Shown in pieces: positions 1 through 5,262 of a DNA stretch of 8,177 bases (position 1 is the first letter of the stretch; every line of letters starts with the position of its first letter). Source of the stretch: Prevotellaceae bacterium (lineage in GTDB: Bacteria; Bacteroidota; Bacteroidia; Bacteroidales; UBA932); contig JAISPE010000013.1 in NCBI GenBank assembly GCA_031275145.1, positions 1 to 8,177 of the forward strand, read 5' to 3'. The notes beneath the pieces are model-generated. The model was not told where the DNA came from, searched no databases, and saw nothing but the letters and a program-made list of their open reading frames with translations. A program made the translations under genes and the position numbers.

Positions 1-104
1 TAACCGGAGGGGTGTCAAATAAATAAGATATATGGTGGCTTATTAAAGTGTTTTTAATCGCATTTATAGCGAGGGTAATTATAATAAAATTATTATCAGA
101 AACG

Positions 105-236
105 ATGGCAGATAAACAAGATATCACGGCTGACGAAACCGCCGTGTTAAGAGCAAAACTTCGCTTTGCGCAAGTCGGAGACTTGCTTTTAGCTGCGAGA
201 TTGAACAATTATATATATTTTTGCAATAGATTTTAA
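105..236 (+). CDS. Possible 43-aa small protein, unrecognised (doubtful)
   Basis: The ATG at 105 opens a 43-residue frame beginning MADKQDITADETAVLRAKLR and ending in an aromatic tail (NYIYFCNRF). The same frame can be extended to a GTG at 48, which would add a hydrophobic stretch. The ATG is preferred because residues 1-35 then look like an ordinary charged, helical soluble protein. The last codons coincide with an AT-rich stretch that looks like a promoter for the next gene, so the true C-terminus may have been lost and replaced by intergenic sequence. The first 11 bases of the frame are identical to the start of the ORF at 542. No family is recognised. It could be a remnant or a chance ORF. 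Confidence 0.3.
   Translation: MADKQDITADETAVLRAKLRFAQVGDLLLAARLNNYIYFCNRF
216..223 (+). promoter_or_regulatory. Candidate Bacteroidetes -7 element (TATTTTTG)
   Basis: TATTTTTG followed by C fits the TAnnTTTG -7 consensus and ends 47 bases before the ATG at 271. No convincing -33 TTTG is placed at the usual distance, and the region is AT-rich, so a chance match is possible. If real, it would drive the small ORFs at 271 and 542. Confidence 0.35.
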
Positions 237-270
237 AAAGGTGTCTATTTATTAATAAAATATATGTATT

Positions 271-522
271 ATGAAAGAATATAAGTATCAGGAACAGGAA
301 GATCAGCAGGGAGACAATGAATCTGAATGTGAGGTGGAGGAAGATGGCAACAAAACATGGATATTAATGTGGAATGAAGAGGATAATGATGAGGAGGAAG
401 ACAAACTATTTTACGGAGGTAATATAGATAACGAAACAGGGATGTTAATAGGGGCAGTGATCTTCGCCATCATAGTAGGAGTTCCGGCAATAACCCTCCT
501 AGTGTATGCATTATTACTATAA
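271..522 (+). CDS. 83-aa acidic protein with a C-terminal membrane segment
   Basis: The product divides into two halves. Residues 1-57 are very acidic: 21 Asp/Glu against four Lys and no Arg, with an acidic block at residues 36-44 (EEDNDEEED) just after a WILMW patch. Residues 58-83 form one uninterrupted hydrophobic segment that runs to the last residue (ends VYALLL), giving a tail-anchored appearance without an N-terminal signal peptide. The ATG at 271 is the first in frame and is preceded by an A/T-only leader, as is common in Bacteroidetes. The ORF at 542 starts 19 bases after its stop, so the two probably share a transcript. The family is not recognised. The clean split into an acidic head and a membrane tail argues for a real protein; one inference is a small membrane-bound partner or modulator, which nothing here proves. 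Confidence 0.5.
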   Translation: MKEYKYQEQEDQQGDNESECEVEEDGNKTWILMWNEEDNDEEEDKLFYGGNIDNETGMLIGAVIFAIIVGVPAITLLVYALLL

Positions 523-541
523 ATTAACAATATAACTAAAT

Positions 542-742
542 ATGGCAGATAAGAATTACATAGTGGTATTCCAGGCGAATACTCAAAACTTCGATAAGCG
601 GATTGAGGCAGCACAAAAAACAGTGCAGGAATTTAGTGAAGGAAAATTAATAAAGTATAACAGTTTTTCCTGCAGGGCAGGGTATTCAAACGTAGACAGA
701 AAACCTCATTTACACCTAATTCAAAATAACAGAACAACCTAA
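542..742 (+). CDS. 66-aa hypothetical protein
   Basis: Residues 1-36 look like a folded soluble protein: a beta strand (YIVVFQAN, 6-13) followed by an amphipathic helix (FDKRIEAAQKTVQEFSEG). Residues 45-66 (CRAGYSNVDRKPHLHLIQNNRTT) are low in order and unlike the first half, as if the natural end had been lost by a frameshift. Around 656-700 the +1 frame reads SITVFPAGQGIQT followed by a stop, which looks more like a natural strand-turn ending, but no single base can be named as the lesion. The gene follows the acidic membrane ORF by 19 bases and is likely co-transcribed with it. Its first 11 bases match the start of the ORF at 105. No family or function is recognised. Confidence 0.45.
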   Translation: MADKNYIVVFQANTQNFDKRIEAAQKTVQEFSEGKLIKYNSFSCRAGYSNVDRKPHLHLIQNNRTT

Positions 743-768
743 GTAGCAATAATGTAACACACAAACCA

Positions 769-898
769 ACCTCATTACCTAATTAAACCGAACCGGATGC
801 CGTTGATTTAATGCGGTAATGAGGTCTGTGGTTTATATCACATTTTCAGGCTACTGAGGTTGTTTTGTTTGGAAAATCAGGTAAAAATGAGGTTTTTT
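769..898 (+). repeat. Dispersed hairpin repeat, copy 1 (intact left arm)
   Basis: This copy is about 90% identical by eye to 4799-4908 in the same orientation, with roughly ten substitutions plus indels of 1, 8 and 11 bases. It folds as one long hairpin. An 11-bp perfect outer stem pairs 769-779 (acctcattacc) with 815-825. A 6-bp inner stem pairs 782-787 with 807-812. The apical loop is 788-806. A further six pairs (763-768 with 829-834) are possible across a 3-base bulge. The 3' part (835-898) is unpaired, T-rich and ends in atgaggtttttt. It is not coding and has no transposase nearby. It could be a MITE-like element, a REP-like sequence or a small structured RNA. Confidence 0.8.
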
Positions 899-956
899 TA
901 ACCGTTATATCTTATTTATTTCTCATCCCTTAGTAAGAAAGTGCAAGCATCTCCAC

Positions 957-1356
957 GAAAAAATCATTCAGCGCCATGAAAAAATCATTCAGCTACACGG
1001 AAAAATCACTCAGCTCCACTGAAAAATCGTTCAGCTCCATGAAAAAATCATTCAGCTCCACGAAAAAATCGTTCTGCTCCATGAAAAAAATCATCCCGCT
1101 CCACGGAAAAATCGTTCCGCTCCATGAAAAAATCATCCCGCACCATGAAAAAATCGTTCCGCTCCACGAAAAAATCACTCAGCTACATGAAAAAATCACT
1201 CAGCTACACGAAAAAATCATTCCGCTACACGAAAAAATCACTCAGCTACATGAAAAAATCATTCCGCTACACGAAAAAATCGTTCCGCTACACGGAAAAA
1301 TCATTCAGCACCATGGAAAAATCGTTCCGCTCCATGAAAAAATTACTCAGCACCAC
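957..1356. repeat. Tandem array of 19 x 21-bp units (A-tract, heptad-encoding)
   Basis: Nineteen consecutive units start at 957, 978, 999, 1020, 1041, 1062, 1083, 1105 and then every 21 bases to 1336. All are 21 bp except the unit at 1083, which is 22 bp because its A-run is seven rather than six. A degenerate half unit precedes the array (ctccac, 951-956) and a short stub follows. Each unit is an A5-A6 tract, then tcRYtcMg, then ctMcaY. Variation is almost entirely two-state at six fixed positions, and neighbouring units mix these states, which is typical of unequal crossing over or replication slippage. All three + frames lack stops inside the consensus unit, so long ORFs appear automatically: KKSFSST, EKIIPLH and KNHSAPR readings. 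It may be a curved DNA segment, a variable-number minisatellite, or the body of a repeat protein. Confidence 0.97.
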
Positions 1357-1389
1357 GAAAGAGCCGTGTATATCCTGATAATTCTGTAA
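976..1389 (+). CDS. Possible heptad-repeat protein from the 21-bp array (weak)
   Basis: A 137-codon frame starts at an ATG that is itself part of a repeat unit. It first reads serine/lysine-rich heptads (MKKSFSS type). After the extra A in the unit at 1083 it reads heptads of the type EKITQLH, placing Ile and Leu in the a and d positions of a coiled coil, although several units carry Pro. It ends just outside the array as VYILIIL. No ribosome-binding context, promoter or non-repeat domain supports translation. An overlapping ORF at 1124-1378 carries the serine reading on, so at least one of these frames must be spurious. The base changes among units do not favour silent positions in any frame. 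Treat this as a by-product of the array unless transcripts or peptides are found. Confidence 0.2.
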   Translation: MKKSFSYTEKSLSSTEKSFSSMKKSFSSTKKSFCSMKKIIPLHGKIVPLHEKIIPHHEKIVPLHEKITQLHEKITQLHEKIIPLHEKITQLHEKIIPLHEKIVPLHGKIIQHHGKIVPLHEKITQHHERAVYILIIL

Positions 1390-1518
1390 ATTCTGAACTG
1401 CTTTATCTATTTCAATAGCCTCACAGGATAAAACAGTCAGGACAGAACCTTGTCCGGACAGATGTTTTATGCTACAGCCTTTTTTCTTAAATTGATGACA
1501 TTCGGAAATTCCCCGTTT

Positions 1519-2736
1519 TCAGTATAAACATGTTTCATGACATGACAGGCTCATCGTTTTTAATGCCATAGCTGAAGCCAGCGCGTCGCATTTTGCATAA
1601 TCGTCTTCGGCGGGTATTCCTTTGAACTCTACCGCGTCGGATACCTGTTCCCATTTTATGTCTGCGGCGAATTTCAGGAGGTTTTTCACTCCGCCGCCGT
1701 TCCAGCTGAATGTCCCGAAGAGGCCGAGTTTTTTGTTTTGTACGTTCATGTGCAGCAGTTCGCGGCAGAGATGTTCCATCGGGGGAAACATTTCGGCATT
1801 GTACGAGCAGCTACCCAGAATCAGTCCGCGATATCGCCAGATGTCGCGTATAAGGTACGAGATATGGGTTTTTGAGACGTCGTGGATTCTGATGTTTTTA
1901 ACGCCGGCTTCGGCAATTTTGCGGGCGATGTAATCGGCGACGCTCTCGGTGTTTCCGTACATGGAGGCGAAGATAATTACCACTCCTTCATCGGCTTCGT
2001 ACTTGCTCCACCTGTCGTACAGTCCGATTATTTTTTCGGGATTGCTGCGCCAGACAGGTCCGTGCGTCGAGCAGATGCATTTGATTTCCGTTCCGGCGAG
2101 TTTTGCGAAAGCCTTTTGCACCATTCCCGAATATTTCCCTACGATATTGGAATAATATCTCAGCGCTTCGTTTTCATAGACGTCGAAATTGATTTCATCG
2201 TCGAAAATTCCGCCGTTCAGCGTTCCGAATGTACCGAAAGCATCTCCCGAGAACAGGATTTTTTCGGTGAAATCGTACGTCATCATCGTTTCGGGCCAGT
2301 GTACCCAGGGCGTCATGATGAAACCGAGCTTGTGGTATCCGAGATCGATGATTTCTCCTTTGCTGACGTCCAGAAAGTTGGATATTTCGCCGAAGTATGA
2401 TTCGAAAATCTTTTTCGTATTTATATTACCGGCGATTTTAACTTCGGGATATCTTTTCAGCAGACCGGCGACTTCGCCCGTATGGTCGAGTTCCATGTGA
2501 TTGATGATTAGATAATCCAAAGTTTTTCCGTCGAGATGGCGCTCGACGGTATCCAGAAAGCTATGTCCCGCGCAGAAATCAACGGTATCGACTAAGGCGG
2601 TCTTCCTGTCTACAATGAGATATGAGTTGTAGCATACTCCCTCGGGGAGCGGCCAGATATTCTCGAACAGCGTCTTTCTGCGGTCGTTCACCCCCAGCCA
2701 TAATATTTTATCGGAAACTTTTATTTTACCAAACAT
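1519..2736 (-). CDS. fprA: A-type flavodiiron protein (O2/NO reductase)
   Basis: This cytoplasmic enzyme reduces O2 to water and/or NO to N2O using electrons from rubredoxin or a related carrier. At 405 aa it is the usual length of the class A two-domain form. Residues 1-250 are the beta-lactamase-like diiron domain. The ligand set is visible: H80, E82 and D84 in NHMELDH (with H85), H146 in TPWVHWPETM, D165 in FSGDAFG and H225 in STHGP. Residues about 251-395 are the flavodoxin-like FMN domain, with the phosphate loop SMYGNTE (258-264) and the FSWNGGG motif (343-349). There is no C-terminal rubredoxin or flavin reductase fusion, so a separate donor is needed; none is in the window. The start is the first ATG after a good -7 element and fits the family N-terminus. 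It lies downstream of the propeller glycosidase gene, with 109 bases between them and its own promoter. It implies an anaerobe or microaerophile. O2 versus NO preference cannot be read from the sequence. Confidence 0.95.
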   Translation of the reverse strand: MFGKIKVSDKILWLGVNDRRKTLFENIWPLPEGVCYNSYLIVDRKTALVDTVDFCAGHSFLDTVERHLDGKTLDYLIINHMELDHTGEVAGLLKRYPEVKIAGNINTKKIFESYFGEISNFLDVSKGEIIDLGYHKLGFIMTPWVHWPETMMTYDFTEKILFSGDAFGTFGTLNGGIFDDEINFDVYENEALRYYSNIVGKYSGMVQKAFAKLAGTEIKCICSTHGPVWRSNPEKIIGLYDRWSKYEADEGVVIIFASMYGNTESVADYIARKIAEAGVKNIRIHDVSKTHISYLIRDIWRYRGLILGSCSYNAEMFPPMEHLCRELLHMNVQNKKLGLFGTFSWNGGGVKNLLKFAADIKWEQVSDAVEFKGIPAEDDYAKCDALASAMALKTMSLSCHETCLY

Positions 2737-2765
2737 TTCAATTACATTTATATTTGTTATTGCGG

Positions 2766-2773
2766 CAAATATA
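2766..2773 (-). promoter_or_regulatory. Bacteroidetes -7 element (TATATTTG) for the flavodiiron gene
   Basis: Read on the - strand, TATATTTG followed by C matches TAnnTTTG exactly and ends 29 bases before the ATG of the flavodiiron gene. A -33 TTG at ideal spacing is not clear. The same TTTGC context recurs in the other two promoter candidates flanking this gene block, which supports the call. Confidence 0.5.
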
Positions 2774-2810
2774 TATCAATTTTTTGTTATTTCCGTATTC
2801 CGTTTGCAAT

Positions 2811-2840
2811 CGGCTAATATTCATCTGTATTAGGAAGCCG
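2811..2840 (-). terminator. Weak hairpin after the glycosidase-like gene
   Basis: The arms 2811-2819 (cggctaata) and 2828-2832 plus 2837-2840 form nine pairs around an 8-base loop with a 4-base bulge (2833-2836). It starts six bases past the stop of the 2846-4513 gene. No U-run follows, so this is at best an imperfect terminator or an mRNA 3' end stabiliser between that gene and the flavodiiron gene. Confidence 0.25.
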
Positions 2841-2845
2841 TCTTT

Positions 2846-4513
2846 TCATTTTACGGGAACAGCTTTGAAATCGAAAACCGAAACATCTCTGTTACCTGAA
2901 CGGATTGTGATTTTGAAGGCATATTCCCTGTCTTTTTCAAAAAGCGCGCCGTTCGAAAGCATGACATTTGTCTTTTCATACGCTTTGAGAGCCGGAACAC
3001 GCACGCTTCCCGCTTCGATTTCCTGCCCGTCCTTATCGAGGGTCAGTTTCAACACCGTTTCCGGCGATGCCACCTGTCCGAAATTTTCGACTTCCACGCT
3101 CATGTCCACGCTTTTAGGCCGTACGGTAAACTTCGGCGCGGTAGCCGAGAGTATTGGCTCGATATAGTCGATGTATGGCAGGCGGGCGTATCCGTAAAGC
3201 AACGCTCCGGCGGGAGTTTTGCCGATCAGCTTGGGAGCAAACTCGTCGGCCGTTATACCGTGTCCGGCGGCGTCGAAAGTGACAGTCAGGTCGTCGCCCG
3301 TTTTTTCGGCGCTTTTCGCTTTGCATCCTCTGCCGAAATTGACTTCCGTCGAAGCGCCGAAACGCAGCGACTGAATATCGACATCGGTATGAGGATTAAA
3401 ACCCTGCTCGGCAAAAATCCGTACCCGTATGGTTTTTGTAGACGAAGTAATTGGCTGTTTGTCGAGTATCTCCAGCAACAGTCCCGGGTTGAGAGGGATG
3501 CTGATGTTTTTGGAACTGTGATTATCATTTGCTTTGTCTTCCTTTTTCAGGGTGTCAATAACGGCGAAATTGGCCTGTATCGCGCGTCCGTATCCGTCCT
3601 GAAACACTTTCATCCGTTCGTACTTAAACCAGTCTTCCACTCTTCCGTCCCCGTGTTTCGAGACGCCTGGTATATACGCTTCGCCCGGATCGACCACCCA
3701 TTTTATCCCGTCTTTCGAGCGGAGGTAAAAAGCGATACGTCCCAGCCAGTCATTGACAATGAGATGATACTGGACATGGTCGCGCCATACGACCGGGTCC
3801 TCAAACCGTCCCTCGACGGCGGGATATACGCGCTTGTCGCTCAGCTGAGCGTATGGCGAAAGCCCTGTTTCGCTAATCCAGACGCCTCCTCCGCGACAGA
3901 CCATCAGGACAGAGCCGTCTTCGCGGGGCGCAAATGTCAGATTCGACAGACCTTCGATAATCCGGCGGTCGCGTCTGTTGAAATCGAACTTGCCGTAAGT
4001 CCACGGACCGGTGATTTTGTCGGCGACATACCGCCCGTCTATCACGTAGATAACATACTTCCCGTTCTTTGCGCGGAAGATTTCGGGATTATGCCCCTTG
4101 CCGACTTCCTTTTTTACCTTGAAAGGTCCGACAGAATTATCGCCGACGGCATGAAATACGGTAGAATTAGGCCATTCCGCATGACCTTTCGGCGAACTTT
4201 CCAGCCATCCGCATACGAAAAAATTGTATTTGCCGTCGTCGCCGCGAACGATATTTCCTCCCCAGTACGAGAAGGTTGAATCTTCGATACCGTTATCGAC
4301 GTAACGGGGTACAACACCCTTCGCGCCCCAGACATCTCCGGACAGCTGTCCCTGCGGCATAGGCAGAAACCGGTCTAAAAACCTTGCCCCGTACACCAGA
4401 CCGTTCCATTCCGCAGGTCGCGGACGCTCAATCGCCTGCGAAAATAAATTCACATTGCAGGACAGTACAGCTATCCCCGCAACTAATGTAATTCTAAGAA
4501 ATTTATGTATCAT
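2846..4513 (-). CDS. Secreted beta-propeller glycosidase-like protein with CARDB-like tail
   Basis: This is a 555-aa exported protein. Residues 1-27 are a Sec signal peptide: basic MIHKFLR, a hydrophobic core, and probable cleavage after LFSQA. C19 in VLSC is a poor lipobox, so a soluble periplasmic or secreted product is more likely. Residues about 35-330 show the repeated blade motifs of five-bladed propeller glycosidases (GH43/GH117-like clans): YWGGN (83-87), HNPEIFRAKNGKYVIYV (141-157) and FEDPVVW (237-243) followed by YHLIVNDW (249-256). Acidic residues near blade starts (for example E143-region, D239 and D255) are catalytic candidates, but the family cannot be fixed by eye. Residues about 335-455 look like a beta-sandwich linker domain, and 460-555 resemble a CARDB/Ig-like fold (VEVENFGQVASPETVLKLTL). 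It is divergent from GH92 across 749 bp, suggesting a shared glycan role. Exact substrate unknown; it could also be an inactive binding protein. Confidence 0.75.
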   Translation of the reverse strand: MIHKFLRITLVAGIAVLSCNVNLFSQAIERPRPAEWNGLVYGARFLDRFLPMPQGQLSGDVWGAKGVVPRYVDNGIEDSTFSYWGGNIVRGDDGKYNFFVCGWLESSPKGHAEWPNSTVFHAVGDNSVGPFKVKKEVGKGHNPEIFRAKNGKYVIYVIDGRYVADKITGPWTYGKFDFNRRDRRIIEGLSNLTFAPREDGSVLMVCRGGGVWISETGLSPYAQLSDKRVYPAVEGRFEDPVVWRDHVQYHLIVNDWLGRIAFYLRSKDGIKWVVDPGEAYIPGVSKHGDGRVEDWFKYERMKVFQDGYGRAIQANFAVIDTLKKEDKANDNHSSKNISIPLNPGLLLEILDKQPITSSTKTIRVRIFAEQGFNPHTDVDIQSLRFGASTEVNFGRGCKAKSAEKTGDDLTVTFDAAGHGITADEFAPKLIGKTPAGALLYGYARLPYIDYIEPILSATAPKFTVRPKSVDMSVEVENFGQVASPETVLKLTLDKDGQEIEAGSVRVPALKAYEKTNVMLSNGALFEKDREYAFKITIRSGNRDVSVFDFKAVPVK

Positions 4514-4652
4514 ATATAATTTATTTTTTTACAAAATTAACAAAATTCCTGCGGGATTTAACCCTGTTCAAAAACAGGAGTCTGTTTGTAACCTGACTTT
4601 TCACTTATTAATCTGTTTACTATATTAATATTAAATCAAAATTTCACAAGTG

Positions 4653-4660
4653 CAAATATA
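4653..4660 (-). promoter_or_regulatory. Candidate -7 element (TATATTTG) for the propeller glycosidase gene
   Basis: TATATTTGC on the - strand is the same 9-mer as the flavodiiron -7 candidate. It would give a 5' leader of roughly 135 bases before the ATG at 4513, long for this group. That leader is AT-rich and contains a six-pair hairpin at 4563-4578. No -33 match of good spacing was found, so confidence is moderate. Confidence 0.4.
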
Positions 4661-4798
4661 ATACTTTTTCAGGTATGAGGCGATAAACACGCAGGAGCCG
4701 CAGGGTAGTGTGTTCAAACCGGCATTTATGCTGGCCTTGATGCGATAATGACGCACAAAGTTATTTATTTTTTGAATTAACCTGGTTAATGGGGGGGA

Positions 4799-4908
4799 CT
4801 CATTAAACCGAACCGGATGCCGGGGATTTAATGGGGTAATGAGGTCCGGGGATTTATATCACATTTCCCTGCCACTAAGGTTGTTTTGTTTGAAAAATGA
4901 GGTTTTTT
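4799..4908 (+). repeat. Dispersed hairpin repeat, copy 2 (left arm damaged)
   Basis: This copy matches 771-898. Relative to copy 1 it lacks eight bases (cctaatta) between two atta repeats, so ctcatta is joined directly to aaccg. That removes most of the outer stem. It also lacks 11 bases near the 3' end and has one extra base after the gg-rich stretch. The inner stem survives (4801-4807 with 4827-4833). The fused left arm 4799-4805 can instead pair with 4837-4843, so two mutually exclusive short hairpins are possible. The left boundary is a run of G, unlike the flank of copy 1. It looks like a decaying copy of the element at 769-898. Confidence 0.8.
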
Positions 4909-5026
4909 GAGGACTGCGTTTGGACATCATGCCTTTTTTAACGATTTTATTTTTCGCAATGACGATGAGGCGGGAAAAAGCTTGTTGTAAGGATATTGCG
5001 AAAAGCGGCATTGTAAATATCTTTCG

Positions 5027-5054
5027 TTCGGCGTAGCGTCCTCGCTACGTCGAA
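5027..5054. repeat. 12-bp perfect-loop hairpin upstream of GH92
   Basis: Arms 5027-5038 (ttcggcgtagcg) and 5043-5054 (cgctacgtcgaa) pair over 12 positions with one G-U, around a TCCT tetraloop. No T-run follows on either strand, so it is not a standard intrinsic terminator. It lies about 140 bases before the GH92 promoter. It could be a REP-type palindrome or a protein-binding site. Confidence 0.6.
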
Positions 5055-5194
5055 GCTGAAAGCAACATAACAGTACATGCAATATTTTTCAACTATATAT
5101 AGATGGATAAAAATGTCGGCATTTTCAATTAATGTCAGACTTTGCAGATAATCTGTGCCTGTAAATAAATTGATGGATTTTACCGTTTTTTGTT

Positions 5195-5202
5195 TACTTT
5201 TG
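5195..5202 (+). promoter_or_regulatory. Bacteroidetes promoter for GH92 (-7 TACTTTTG)
   Basis: TACTTTTG followed by C matches TAnnTTTG. A TTG at 5170-5172, 22 bases upstream, is an acceptable but slightly distant -33. The -7 ends 60 bases before the GH92 ATG. The leader is A/T-only near the start codon, with no Shine-Dalgarno, as expected in this phylum. Confidence 0.5.
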
Positions 5203-5262
5203 CATCTGTTAAATTAATAAAAATATAGCCATAAACAGTTATTAAATAATAAATAAAAAGAT

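Larger units (their letters stand above)
4514..5262. other. 749-bp divergent intergenic region
   Basis: No gene of credible length lies here. The longest reading noticed is a 25-codon ORF at 4959-5036 that runs into a hairpin and looks accidental. From left to right the region holds: the AT-rich leader of the propeller gene, with a small hairpin (4563-4568 pairing with 4573-4578); a - strand -7 candidate at 4653; a short hairpin (4719-4724 with 4729-4734); a perfect 15-base interrupted palindrome centred on 4783 (attaacc, t, ggttaat); the second copy of the dispersed repeat; a 12-bp hairpin at 5027-5054; and the GH92 promoter. The many small inverted repeats and the decayed repeat copy suggest the region accumulates insertions. 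Confidence 0.8.

Noticed and set aside
11..273. Similar AT-rich strings after ggtgtc at 11 and 240, suggesting a duplicated leader
   Set aside because: Similarity beyond the six shared bases is mostly A/T composition.
957..1356. CRISPR array
   Set aside because: Units are contiguous 21-mers with no unique spacers between them, and no cas genes are nearby.
1451..1460. 10-bp palindrome tgtccggaca between the array and the flavodiiron stop
   Set aside because: Short, with no T-run or partner copy; chance or a simple site cannot be told apart.
1882..2400. + strand open frame of 172 codons opposite the flavodiiron gene
   Set aside because: Antisense shadow of a gene with all diiron ligands present.
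3260..4279. Long + strand open frame (339 codons) opposite the propeller glycosidase gene
   Set aside because: It is the antisense of a gene with a signal peptide and family motifs; its own translation has no recognisable domain.
769..4908. Composite transposon bounded by the two repeat copies
   Set aside because: No transposase, no target duplication, and the copies are in direct orientation with one damaged; only a bracketing repeat pair is supported.
4959..5036. 25-codon ORF starting MTMRREK
   Set aside because: Too short, no start context, and its stop sits inside the 5027-5054 hairpin.
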